Assembly (NCBI RefSeq): GCF_024267655.1
Contig: NZ_CP100595.1
Location: 2,418,001 to 2,482,000 of the forward strand
Length of the DNA stretch: 64,000 bases
Reading direction: 5' to 3'
Source: Arcobacter roscoffensis
GTDB lineage: Bacteria > Campylobacterota > Campylobacteria > Campylobacterales > Arcobacteraceae
Position 1 is the stretch's first letter. Every line of letters starts with the position of its first letter. A model generated the notes under the pieces. That model was not told where the DNA came from, made no database searches, and was given only the letters and a program-made list of their open reading frames with translations. Below, piece after piece: positions 18,874 through 27,314 of the stretch. The position numbers and the translations under genes are program-made.

Positions 18874-20175
18874 TTATTTACCTAATTTTTCATCTAATAA
18901 TTTAGAGATAACTCTCTCTTCAATCATAGACATTTTAATAGCTGGTAGGTATCCTGCTTCTTCGTATTGTTTTAATACTTCTTGTGGGTTTTGACCCATT
19001 TGCATTGCTTCAAAGTATAATACTTGAGTAACTTCTTGGTCAGATACTTCTACTTCTTCAGCTTTTGCTAATGCATCTACAATAAACGTAGCTTTTACAG
19101 AATTTTGAGCATCTTCTTTTAACTCATCTCTTATATCTTCTACTTTAGATGCATCTTCTTGTAATGCTTTGATTTCATCTTCACTCATAGTTCTAACTTT
19201 GTTGTTTAAAGCATGGTTAACTTCTTGCTCAACTACTGTTGCAGGTAAAGCAAACTCTAAAGTCTCAACTAATTTCTCTAAGTAAGCAGGCTTTAACTCT
19301 TCTCTGTAGTATTTAGCTTTTTCTTCATTAGTGATTTGTTCTTTGATTTTTTCTTTTAAAGTTTCTAAAGTTGCACCCTCTTCTTGTGGTAACATTTTAG
19401 TTGCTAACTCATCATTTAACTCAGGAGCTGCTTTTTCTTGAATTTCATGTAAAGTTACTTTAAATGTAGCTTCTTTACCAGCTAATTCTTTTGATTGGTA
19501 CTCTTCTGGGAATGTAACAACTACATCTTTTTCTTCTTCATATTTCATACCAATGATTTGATCTTCAAATCCTGGGATAAATGAACCTGAACCAATTTCT
19601 AAAGAATATTGCTCAGCTTTACCACCATCAAATGCTACACCATCAACAAAACCTTCGAAATCGATAACAGCGAAGTCACCTTCTCTTACCATTCTTTTTC
19701 TTTTGATTTTTTCTAATGGAGCAGATTGCTTTGCCATTTCTTCTAATCTAGAAGTTACTTCTTCTTCAGATGCTTCTTTAGACTCAACTTCTGGTAATAA
19801 TGCTTTATAATCACCTAAATCTACATTTGGCTTAACAGCTACTTTTACTTCAACATCAATAGAACCATCTTCGTTTTTTTCAAATTTAGAAATTGCTGGC
19901 TCACCAACCATATCTTCATTTTTAACGTCTAATTCTTTTAATCCATCAGCTAAAACTGTTCTTAATGCATCACCTTCAGCATCTTCTCTTAACTTATCAG
20001 CATATCTTTGCTTAACTACAGCTACAGGAACCTTTCCTTTTCTAAAACCTTGGATATCCATAGTTTTTGCAGCTTGTTTAGCTAATTTATCTAAGTTTGT
20101 TTCAATAGTGTCTTTTTCAATTTTTGAAGAAATCACTACATTTGCTTCGTCAACTCTTTGTGCGTTAAATTCCAT
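18874..20175 (-). CDS. tig: trigger factor, ribosome-associated chaperone
   Basis: The protein is 433 residues. The N-terminal ribosome-binding domain contains the QGFRKGKVPVAVVKQRY signature (the GFRxGxxP loop that docks at the exit tunnel). An FKBP-type prolyl isomerase domain follows (about 150-245: REGDFAVIDFEGFVDG...EIGSGSFIPGFEDQIIG), and then a helical C-terminal domain. It is the first gene of the tig-clpP-def operon. Confidence 0.97.
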   Translation of the reverse strand: MEFNAQRVDEANVVISSKIEKDTIETNLDKLAKQAAKTMDIQGFRKGKVPVAVVKQRYADKLREDAEGDALRTVLADGLKELDVKNEDMVGEPAISKFEKNEDGSIDVEVKVAVKPNVDLGDYKALLPEVESKEASEEEVTSRLEEMAKQSAPLEKIKRKRMVREGDFAVIDFEGFVDGVAFDGGKAEQYSLEIGSGSFIPGFEDQIIGMKYEEEKDVVVTFPEEYQSKELAGKEATFKVTLHEIQEKAAPELNDELATKMLPQEEGATLETLKEKIKEQITNEEKAKYYREELKPAYLEKLVETLEFALPATVVEQEVNHALNNKVRTMSEDEIKALQEDASKVEDIRDELKEDAQNSVKATFIVDALAKAEEVEVSDQEVTQVLYFEAMQMGQNPQEVLKQYEEAGYLPAIKMSMIEERVISKLLDEKLGK

Positions 20176-20263
20176 TAAATTTACTCCGATTGTTATAATT
20201 TAAACGAGATTTTATCTAAAAATTACTAAGGCTTTTATAAAATACTTTTTCAAAGGAGTTTAG

Positions 20264-21940
20264 TTGAGTTTTTTATACCAAAATGTACTATTTTTTATGC
20301 TATTACCAAGTTTTATTTTACTGTTTTTAATTATTAAAAAAGGTGATAAGTTTTCTCAATATTTCACAAAAGATACACTAGATAAACTATCTATTTCAAA
20401 TAGGTATTTTTCTACAAAAGCTAGAAATATCACCCTTTTAATAGCTCTTATTTTTATGATAATAGCTCTTGCAAGACCTGTGATAAATGAGAAAAACATA
20501 AGTTCAAAACATAAAATAAATTCACTTGTAATTGCTATTGATGTATCAAAATCAATGTTAGCAAATGATATTTTGCCCAATAGACTAAGTTTTGCAAAAG
20601 AAAAAACCATAAACATAATAGATGTGTATGAAAATTTTGCTATTTCAGTCATAGTATTTGCAAAAGATGCGTTTATACTATCTCCACTAACGCAAGATTT
20701 AGACTCATTAAAATACTTAGTAAACAATCTTGATTATACGCTAGATTTTAACAATGGCACAAATATATACGCAACACTAGAAGCTTCAAATAAACTTCTA
20801 AAACATTATAAAAACAAGAACCTTATTTTACTAAGCGATGGAGGAGATAAAAAAGAGTTTATAGAAGAAATTGAGCTTGCCAATGAAAATAAAATAAAAG
20901 TCTATACAATAGCAACTGCAACATCAAAACCTACACCAATTAAACTTAAGAACAATACTTTTTTAACAAATAAAAACAATCAAGTAGTAACAGTCAAACT
21001 TAATGAGAATATAAAAAAATTAGCTTTACAAAGTGGTGGAGGATATATAGATTTCACACTTGATAATAACGATATAACACAAATAAAAAATGAAATAACT
21101 AGCTCATTTTCAAAAAAAGAGTTTAAATCAAAAAAGTATAAAGCATATACCGAGCTATTTTATTATCCCCTTGCTATAGGAATATTTTTATTACTTATAG
21201 CTTTTTCATCATTACCTAATCTAAAAAAATTAAACAAAAATGCCAATATCTTTTTTATATTTATTATTTTCTCTTTTTTAAATCCAAATAGTTTAAAGGC
21301 TTCAATTTTTGATTTTAAGCATATTGAAGATTCAAAAAAAGCCTATGAAGAAAAAAACTACGATAAAGCATATAATGAACTATTAAAAGTTAAAGAAAGT
21401 AAAGAAAAAGAGTATAACCTTGCAAATATACTTTATAAACAAAAAAAATATAAAGAAGCTATAAAAAGATATGAAAGTATCAAAAGTGATGATAGAAATC
21501 TAGAATTTAATAGGCTTCATAATTTAGGTAATGCTTATGCTAAAAACAAACAATATAAAAATGCAATTGAGAGCTATAAAAATGCCCTTAAAATTAAAAA
21601 TAATGAAGCAACTAAGCAGAACCTAGAAAAAGTAAAAAAACTTCTTGATAAAAATAAGAAAGATGAAAATAAATCTAAAGAAAATAAGAACAAAAATAAA
21701 AAGCAAGATGAAAATAAAGAACAAAAGAATAAACAAAAAAAAGACTCAAACTCTAAAAAATCTAAAGACACTGAAAATAAAAAAGAAGAAAACAAAAAAC
21801 AAGAAAGTATAAATGATAAGAAATATATATCAAAAAAAGAAGAAGAAAAATGGCTTAAACAATTAGAAATTAAAAAGCCTAAAGTATTTCTACAAAAAGT
21901 AAAATCTAAAACTAATCAAGAGTCTCAAACTGCTTGGTAG
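20264..21940 (+). CDS. VWA-domain membrane protein with TPR and a charged tail (BatA/BatB-like fusion)
   Basis: The start is a TTG at 20264, preceded by AAAGGAG at a good distance. The layout is two N-terminal helices (about 8-24 and 50-66), a VWA domain with MIDAS motif DVSKSM (about 83-280), and a helix at about 298-316. A second helix (about 325-342) leads to a TPR segment (about 345-445: LHNLGNAYAKNKQYKNAIESYKNALKI). The tail is an extremely Lys/Glu/Asn/Asp-rich stretch of about 80 residues. This is the arrangement of BatB followed by BatC/TPR fused in one chain, as in aerotolerance-type Bat proteins. No moxR or other bat gene is adjacent, so its role is unknown. Confidence 0.8.
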   Translation: MSFLYQNVLFFMLLPSFILLFLIIKKGDKFSQYFTKDTLDKLSISNRYFSTKARNITLLIALIFMIIALARPVINEKNISSKHKINSLVIAIDVSKSMLANDILPNRLSFAKEKTINIIDVYENFAISVIVFAKDAFILSPLTQDLDSLKYLVNNLDYTLDFNNGTNIYATLEASNKLLKHYKNKNLILLSDGGDKKEFIEEIELANENKIKVYTIATATSKPTPIKLKNNTFLTNKNNQVVTVKLNENIKKLALQSGGGYIDFTLDNNDITQIKNEITSSFSKKEFKSKKYKAYTELFYYPLAIGIFLLLIAFSSLPNLKKLNKNANIFFIFIIFSFLNPNSLKASIFDFKHIEDSKKAYEEKNYDKAYNELLKVKESKEKEYNLANILYKQKKYKEAIKRYESIKSDDRNLEFNRLHNLGNAYAKNKQYKNAIESYKNALKIKNNEATKQNLEKVKKLLDKNKKDENKSKENKNKNKKQDENKEQKNKQKKDSNSKKSKDTENKKEENKKQESINDKKYISKKEEEKWLKQLEIKKPKVFLQKVKSKTNQESQTAW

Positions 21941-21944
21941 ATTG

Positions 21945-22000
21945 AGACTCATTTTGAGAGTCTTAGAAAATCTAAAAGCTTAATAGTTTTTAGATTTTCT
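21945..22000. terminator. paired terminators between the VWA gene and PPK2
   Basis: AGACTC, loop of seven, GAGTCT at 21945-21963 lies just after the VWA gene. A 13-bp perfect stem AGAAAATCTAAAA with its complement follows at 21965-22000. The second hairpin overlaps the last codons of the PPK2 gene on the other strand. Confidence 0.75.
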
Positions 22001-23101
22001 CATTTGAAGTAATTCTCTTTGAACTGAGATATTTACTTCTTCATCAGGGTCAAAGTCTAATGAGTAATTTCTTCCATCATAATCAATAGAATTTAAAATA
22101 ACTTTCATAGCTTCAAGTCTAGCTTTATGTTTATCATCACTTCTTACGATATGCCATGGAGCAGATCTTGAAGTAGTTCTTCTTAACATTTCATATTTTT
22201 TCTCAGAGAACTCATCCCATAAATCTTGAGCTTGCATATCTACTTCTGAAAATTTCCATTGTCTTAAAGGATCATTTATTCTTCTGTCAAATCTTCTTTT
22301 TTGCTCTTCTTTTGATACAGAAAAATAAAGTTTGATTAAAATCATTCCTTGTCTTACTAAATCTTGTTCAAAGTTAACAACATCTTCCATAAAGATTTCA
22401 TGTTCTTCATTTGTACAAAATCCAAAAATTGGTTCAACCATAGCTCTGTTATACCATGATCTATCAAATAAAACCATCTCACCACCTGTTGGGAAATGTT
22501 CGATATATCTTTGGAAGAACCATTGGTTTCTTTGTGTTTCTGTTGGTTTACCAAGTGCTACAACTCTATAGTGTTTATTGTTCATATATCTAGTGATTCG
22601 TCTAATAGCACCACCTTTACCAGAAGCATCTCTTCCTTCAAAAAGAATAATCATTCTTTTATTCTCTTTTTCAAGATAGTTTTGAAGCTTGATAAGTTCA
22701 ATTTGGTATCTCTTAAGCTCTTCTAAATCATATATTTTTTGTATTCCATATGATAGAGTTTCAGGGTGAAGTTTTTTATAATCCCCTAATATATCTATTA
22801 ACTCTTGATTTTCTTTAATTAGTTTTTCTAATTCATCATTTACTTGCGTGTTTGTTTGAGAAGTCACTTGTTTTTTATTTTCCTTTGCTTTTTTAGACAC
22901 GATTGATTCTTTGAAACTTTTCATAAGTTCTAAAGCAGTTTTTTTTGTAAGGTCATCTTTTTTTGTATAACCTAATACTTTAACATATCTTTTTCTTTCA
23001 AATTGAAACCTAGCGATATATTTTTTTCCAAAAACAGGATGTGTTGCTTTTGAAATATATAAACCACTATAGTTAGTTTTCTCAAAGTCACTCAAATTCA
23101 T
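21980..23101 (-). CDS. polyphosphate kinase 2 family protein with an extra N-terminal domain
   Basis: Residues 110-373 are a PPK2 domain: Walker A FEGRDASGKGGAIRRI, then RNQWFFQRYIEHFP and the lid/Walker B region EMVLFDRSWYNRAMVEP. PPK2 enzymes move phosphate between polyphosphate and nucleotides. The first 65 residues (GLYISKATHPVFGKKYIARF...YVKVLGYTKKD) are not part of PPK2. They resemble the arm-type DNA-binding domain at the N-terminus of tyrosine recombinases. A linker of about 45 charged residues joins the two. The ATG directly abuts the stop of the upstream PPK2 gene, so the two paralogues are co-translated. Confidence 0.92.
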   Translation of the reverse strand: MNLSDFEKTNYSGLYISKATHPVFGKKYIARFQFERKRYVKVLGYTKKDDLTKKTALELMKSFKESIVSKKAKENKKQVTSQTNTQVNDELEKLIKENQELIDILGDYKKLHPETLSYGIQKIYDLEELKRYQIELIKLQNYLEKENKRMIILFEGRDASGKGGAIRRITRYMNNKHYRVVALGKPTETQRNQWFFQRYIEHFPTGGEMVLFDRSWYNRAMVEPIFGFCTNEEHEIFMEDVVNFEQDLVRQGMILIKLYFSVSKEEQKRRFDRRINDPLRQWKFSEVDMQAQDLWDEFSEKKYEMLRRTTSRSAPWHIVRSDDKHKARLEAMKVILNSIDYDGRNYSLDFDPDEEVNISVQRELLQMRKSKNY

Positions 23102-24028
23102 TTATTGAGCCTTCGCGAACTTATTTTCTTGTTCCATAATTTCAATTTCTTTTGTACCATTAATTAGAATATTATCATCAGTATTATCAATAACTTCATG
23201 AACTTTATTTGGATACTCAATATTTGATAAAATATGTTTAATACAATTTAATCTAGCTTTTTTCTTATTATCACTTCTAACTACAGCCCATGGAGCATGA
23301 TCAGAATTTGAAGCCATAAGCATAGAAAACTTTGCAACCGTATACTTATCCCATAAGTTTTGTGACTCTTTATCAACAGGTGAAAGTTTATATTGCTTTA
23401 ATGGGTCAACTTCTCTTTTTTTGAATCTTCTAGCTTGTTCTTTTTTTGAAACAGAAAAATAAAATTTCATTAGAATAATCCCTGATTTTACAAGCATCTT
23501 TTCAAACTCTGGAACTTCTCTTAAAAACTCATGATGCTCTTCTGTAGAACAAAATCCCATTACAGGTTCAACCCCACCTCTGTTGTACCATGATCTATCA
23601 AACAGTACGATTTCACCAGCACTTGGAAGATGTTTTGTATATCTTTGGAAGTACCATTGAGTTTTTTCTATATCACTTGGTTTTTCAAGAGCAACAACTC
23701 TTGCACCCCTTGGATTTAAATGCTCAGTGATTCTTTTGATAGTACCACCTTTACCTGCAGCATCTCTTCCTTCAAAAATCATAAGAACTTTAAGTCCTTT
23801 TTCTTTTACATGATTTTGAAGTTTTAAAAGTTCAATCTGTAATGAAGTAAGTTCTCTTTCATACTCTAAAGTCTCTTTTTTCACCCAAATTTGAACTTTT
23901 TTACCCTTTTGCTTAAGTTCTTCTTTTTTTCTATTTTTGTTTTTAAAATCGTGTTTTATATCACTGTTTGTATCAATTTCATCTTGATCTTTAAACTCTT
24001 CATTTATAATATTTCTTTCTTGACCCAT
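23102..24028 (-). CDS. polyphosphate kinase 2 family protein
   Basis: This is a 308-residue PPK2 of usual length, with Walker A FEGRDAAGKGGTIKRI, then EKTQWYFQRYTKHLP and EIVLFDRSWYNRGGVEPVMGFC. A charged N-terminal segment of about 50 residues precedes the kinase core. It is followed with no spacer by the second PPK2 gene and is preceded by the decarboxylase gene, 17 bases away. The domain length is that of single-domain class I PPK2, which phosphorylates nucleoside diphosphates, but the preferred nucleotide cannot be read from sequence. Confidence 0.95.
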   Translation of the reverse strand: MGQERNIINEEFKDQDEIDTNSDIKHDFKNKNRKKEELKQKGKKVQIWVKKETLEYERELTSLQIELLKLQNHVKEKGLKVLMIFEGRDAAGKGGTIKRITEHLNPRGARVVALEKPSDIEKTQWYFQRYTKHLPSAGEIVLFDRSWYNRGGVEPVMGFCSTEEHHEFLREVPEFEKMLVKSGIILMKFYFSVSKKEQARRFKKREVDPLKQYKLSPVDKESQNLWDKYTVAKFSMLMASNSDHAPWAVVRSDNKKKARLNCIKHILSNIEYPNKVHEVIDNTDDNILINGTKEIEIMEQENKFAKAQ

Positions 24029-24045
24029 TGTCCACCTTTATTATT

Positions 24046-25194
24046 TTATGATAATCTTCTTTTATACTCATTATATCCAAATTTGTTTACAGTTTGGTAA
24101 CAATCATTGTCTTTTTTTAACACAATAGCTGGTAATTTAATACCATTGAATGTTGTAGTTTTAACCATAGTATAATGAATCATATCCTCTAGAATAATTC
24201 TATCACCTATTTTTAGCTCCTCATCAAAAGAATAATCTCCTATAACATCCCCAGCTAAACAAGTATTTCCTGCAAACCTATAAGTATATTTTTTCTCATT
24301 TGCCAAGCCACTATTTCTTATATCAGGTCGATATGGCATTGCTAGGGTATCAGGCATATGTGCTTCAGCAGAAGTATCTAAAATGGCTATTTTCATTCCA
24401 TTATCTACTATGTCTAAAACAGTTGCGCTTAGATATCCAGTTTGCCAACCTACTGCTTCACCTGGTTCTAGATATACTTCAAGATGTGGGTATCTTTTCT
24501 TGAAACTTTTTAAAACTTCAATTAATCTATTTACATCATAATCGACTCTTGTGATATGATGTCCACCTCCAAAATTTACCCATTTCATAGAAGGTAAAAA
24601 CTCACCAAAGTTTTTTTCAAAGTTTACTAAAGCACCCTCAAGTACATCTACATTTTGCTCACATAAAGCATGAAAATGTAAGCCCTCAACTTCATCAATC
24701 TCATCTTTTTGGAAGTTTACTTTTGTAATACCAAGCCTAGAAAATGGTGCGCAAGGGTTATATAAATCAACTTCAACAGATGAATATTCAGGATTCACTC
24801 TAAGACCTATAGATGTTTTACCTAAGGCTTTATGTTTTAGTCTTTTTAGTTGTGAAAAAGAGTTAAAAACTACATGATTTGATAAAGATACAATTTCATC
24901 AAACTCTTCTTCTTTAAAAGCAGGAGAGTAAGTATGAACCTCACCTCCAAACTCTTCTTTTGCAAGGATAGCTTCATGAAGTCCAGAAGCACAACATCCT
25001 TTTAAATATTTTTTACATATATCAAATGTACTAAAAAGAGCAAAGCCTTTTAAAGCAAGAAGTATATTTACTTTGGCTTCATCTTGTACTCTTTTTAAAA
25101 TCTTTAAATTTTTTATAAGTAAAGCTTCCTCACAAACAAATGCTGGACTTGGAAGCTGTTTATTTTCAACAATATTATTCTTCAAGTGGTTCAA
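24046..25194 (-). CDS. nspC: carboxynorspermidine/carboxyspermidine decarboxylase
   Basis: A PLP-dependent, alanine-racemase-fold decarboxylase of 382 residues. Features include [12 protein letters not shown] with the PLP Lys, [51 protein letters not shown], and [12 protein letters not shown] with the catalytic Cys. It makes (nor)spermidine in the last step of the carboxyspermidine route. The start is TTG at 25194, since the frame has no ATG there and AGAGG lies just upstream. The start overlaps the rubredoxin gene by 20 bases. The dehydrogenase for the previous step is two genes upstream. Confidence 0.94.
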   Translation of the reverse strand: MNHLKNNIVENKQLPSPAFVCEEALLIKNLKILKRVQDEAKVNILLALKGFALFSTFDICKKYLKGCCASGLHEAILAKEEFGGEVHTYSPAFKEEEFDEIVSLSNHVVFNSFSQLKRLKHKALGKTSIGLRVNPEYSSVEVDLYNPCAPFSRLGITKVNFQKDEIDEVEGLHFHALCEQNVDVLEGALVNFEKNFGEFLPSMKWVNFGGGHHITRVDYDVNRLIEVLKSFKKRYPHLEVYLEPGEAVGWQTGYLSATVLDIVDNGMKIAILDTSAEAHMPDTLAMPYRPDIRNSGLANEKKYTYRFAGNTCLAGDVIGDYSFDEELKIGDRIILEDMIHYTMVKTTTFNGIKLPAIVLKKDNDCYQTVNKFGYNEYKRRLS

Positions 25195-25339
25195 AATCCT
25201 CTTTACCTACGCCACAATCAGGACATTCCCAATCTTCAGGAATGTCTTCAAAAGCAGTTCCTGGTTCGATCCCACTATCAGGATCACCTATTGCTGGGTC
25301 ATATACATAGTCACAAGTTATACATACATATTTTTGCAT
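25175..25339 (-). CDS. rubredoxin
   Basis: This 54-residue reading frame starts [15 protein letters not shown] and ends in [16 protein letters not shown]. It has the four Cys ligands (CxxC and CPxC) of a single-iron rubredoxin. AAGGA lies seven bases before the ATG. It acts as a small electron carrier, often for oxygen or peroxide reduction. Its 3' end overlaps the start of the decarboxylase gene, so the two are co-expressed, but a link to polyamine synthesis is not known. Confidence 0.95.
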   Translation of the reverse strand: MQKYVCITCDYVYDPAIGDPDSGIEPGTAFEDIPEDWECPDCGVGKEDFEPLEE

Positions 25340-25424
25340 TTTATATCCTTTGTTTTTAATATGACCTATTATACACCTAATTTAAATAATAGAACACTTA
25401 AATAAAGCACTAATTTTTATTATT

Positions 25425-26627
25425 TTATTCAGTCTCTAAATCTAATATCTTCCAAGGCAAACCTTGAGTCATTAATTCATCCATAAATGGCTTAGCATCA
25501 AATTCTTCAATATTAAATACACCCTTACCATCCCAAATACCTTTATAAAGCATCTTAGTACCAATCATAGCAGGAACTCCTGTCGTATATGATACAGCTT
25601 GTGCTCCTGTTTCTTTATAGCACTCTTGATGATCACAAGTATTATAGATGTATACTTTTTTCTTTTTACCGTCTTTGTAACCTTCAATAATACAACCAAT
25701 ATTTGTTTTACCAACAGTTCTAGGTCCAAGACTTGCAGGATCTGGTAATAGTGTAGTTAAAAACTCTATTGGAGTAATCTCAACACCCTTATGCATAACA
25801 GGCTCAATACCTAACATACCTACATTTTGTAAGCAGTTCATGTGTTGGATATATGAATCACCAAATGTCATAAAGAATCTAATTCTTTTTAAACCTTTAA
25901 TATTTTTTGATAAAGACTCTAACTCTTCATGATATAAAAGATATGAAGGTTTGACTCCAACTTCTGGATAATCATGATCAACTCTAATTTCAAGTGGCTT
26001 TGTTTCAATCCACTCTCCATTTTCCCAGTATCTACCATTTGCAGATACTTCTCTTAAGTTAATCTCTGGATTAAAGTTTGTAGCAAATGGGTATCCGTGG
26101 TCACCTGCATTACAATCCATAATATCAATATAGTTTATCTCATCAAACAAATTTTGTTGAGCATATGCACAAAATACACCTGTAACACCTGGATCAAATC
26201 CACTTCCTAATAAAGCTTTAATTCCAGCTTTCTCAAACTGCTCATGTCTTGCCCATTGTTCTTTGTATTCAAACTTAGCTTCATCTGGATGTTCATAGTT
26301 CGCAGTATCAACATAGTCAACACCACACTCAGTACATGCATCCATAATAGTTAAGTCTTGGTATGGAAGTGCTACATTTAGCACTACTTTTGGATTTACT
26401 TTTTTTATAAGCTCTACTAGCTTTGGAATATTATCAGCATCTACAGACGCAGTATCAATATCAACACCTTGATTTTTTTTGATATCAGAAGCAATAGCAT
26501 CACACTTTGAAACTGTTCTTGAGGCTAAAGTAATTTTCTCAAATGTATCAATATTCATAGCACACTTTACAGTAGCTACACGACTTACACCACCTGCACC
26601 GATGATTAAAATACCTTTTTTATCCAT
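25425..26627 (-). CDS. carboxynorspermidine/carboxyspermidine dehydrogenase (saccharopine dehydrogenase fold)
   Basis: This 400-residue NAD(P)-dependent enzyme begins with a Rossmann motif GILIIGAGGVSRV. It continues with NVALPYQDLTIMDAC, DTANYEHPDEAKF and LGSGFDPGVTGVF, all typical of the carboxy(nor)spermidine synthase branch. It condenses aspartate semialdehyde with a diamine to form the substrate of the decarboxylase encoded nearby. ATG at 26627 is chosen because GGAG is seven bases before it. A TTG at 26639 also opens the frame. Confidence 0.93.
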   Translation of the reverse strand: MDKKGILIIGAGGVSRVATVKCAMNIDTFEKITLASRTVSKCDAIASDIKKNQGVDIDTASVDADNIPKLVELIKKVNPKVVLNVALPYQDLTIMDACTECGVDYVDTANYEHPDEAKFEYKEQWARHEQFEKAGIKALLGSGFDPGVTGVFCAYAQQNLFDEINYIDIMDCNAGDHGYPFATNFNPEINLREVSANGRYWENGEWIETKPLEIRVDHDYPEVGVKPSYLLYHEELESLSKNIKGLKRIRFFMTFGDSYIQHMNCLQNVGMLGIEPVMHKGVEITPIEFLTTLLPDPASLGPRTVGKTNIGCIIEGYKDGKKKKVYIYNTCDHQECYKETGAQAVSYTTGVPAMIGTKMLYKGIWDGKGVFNIEEFDAKPFMDELMTQGLPWKILDLETE

Positions 26628-26742
26628 TTTTTTCTCCAAATTAATATGTGTGGTATTATAAGCTTTTTTTAGTAAATAACTATTGAATTTTTAATTTGAT
26701 TTTTATTTATTTGATTTATACTATTTTTTAAGAAAGTTACGA

Positions 26743-26748
26743 TATGAT
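26743..26748 (+). promoter_or_regulatory. putative -10 element of ssrA
   Basis: TATGAT lies 17 bases before the mature 5' end of tmRNA, which would leave a short leader for RNase P to remove. Confidence 0.4.
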
Positions 26749-26764
26749 TTCAAATATTTTTCAT

Positions 26765-27163
26765 GGGGATGATATGGCTTCGATTAGAGCATCGAGGCTT
26801 GATTGCATGTCGGCCTGAGCATGCCGTTACGCGGCTCATTTTTTTTAGACGCAAACAATACAAATTACGCTCCAGCTTACGCAAAAGCTGCGTAAGTTTA
26901 ACAACTTATAACGAGCTCCCTTCGGGTTGAGCTTTTGGAGGTTCGCTCTGTAGATTCTATCTATGCAGGATATAGCGGATTCACCCAGATAGATTACCAA
27001 AAAAAGATTGATCTACCTTTTTTGGGACACTCCTAGATCTTAGCTTTTTAGTTGCCTTGCGGGTTGAGCTGCTATAAAGTGAAATTTTTCAATCCTTTCT
27101 AAGCATGTAGACGTCAAGAGTAGATGTTTTAAGACTCCGGTTCGATCCCGGACATCTCCACCA
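26765..27163 (+). ncRNA. ssrA: tmRNA (ssrA)
   Basis: The 5' end GGGGATGATATGGCTTCGA can pair with the 3' end CATCTCCACCA to form a tRNA-Ala-like acceptor, and the T-arm GGTTCGATCC is present. The tag frame is at 26851-26895, with resume codon GCA, and encodes ANNTNYAPAYAKAA followed by TAA. Pseudoknot-like segments follow (GAGCTCCCTTCGGGTTGAGCT and others). It frees stalled ribosomes and marks their products for Clp proteolysis. The CCA end is encoded, and foreign-looking genes begin just past it. Confidence 0.97.
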
Positions 27164-27180
27164 GTAAATTATTTACTACT

Positions 27181-27206
27181 TTAAAGTCCTATAATATAGG
27201 CTTTAA
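27181..27206 (+). terminator. terminator of ssrA
   Basis: TTAAAG, a bulged T, CCTAT, loop AAT, ATAGG, CTTTAA forms a hairpin 17 bases past the tmRNA CCA end. Confidence 0.65.
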
Positions 27207-27235
27207 AAAGATTATTTAGATAGACTAAAAATATT

Positions 27236-27257
27236 TTAGTCACCTATTAGTCACCTA
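27236..27257. repeat. perfect tandem 11-bp repeat next to ssrA, possible integrase arm sites
   Basis: TTAGTCACCTA occurs twice head to tail (27236-27246 and 27247-27257). Short direct repeats of this kind beside the 3' end of ssrA are what tyrosine-integrase arm-binding sites look like. No integrase gene is left in the window. Confidence 0.55.
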
Positions 27258-27314
27258 ATTTCAAAATTTCTTTTATTTTTTAGGAATTATTTATAGAATT
27301 AATATTTTTAACAC

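Noticed and set aside
21574-21795. Ser/Phe/Leu-rich frame opposite the charged tail of the VWA gene
   Set aside because: It is the complement of a Lys/Glu-rich coding stretch, and has no start signals or known motif.
25263-25275. GGTTCGATCCC, identical to the T-loop of the tmRNA at 27139-27149, as a possible attachment-site copy
   Set aside because: It lies inside the rubredoxin coding sequence (codons for GIEPG), which is intact, and the match does not extend beyond 11 bases.
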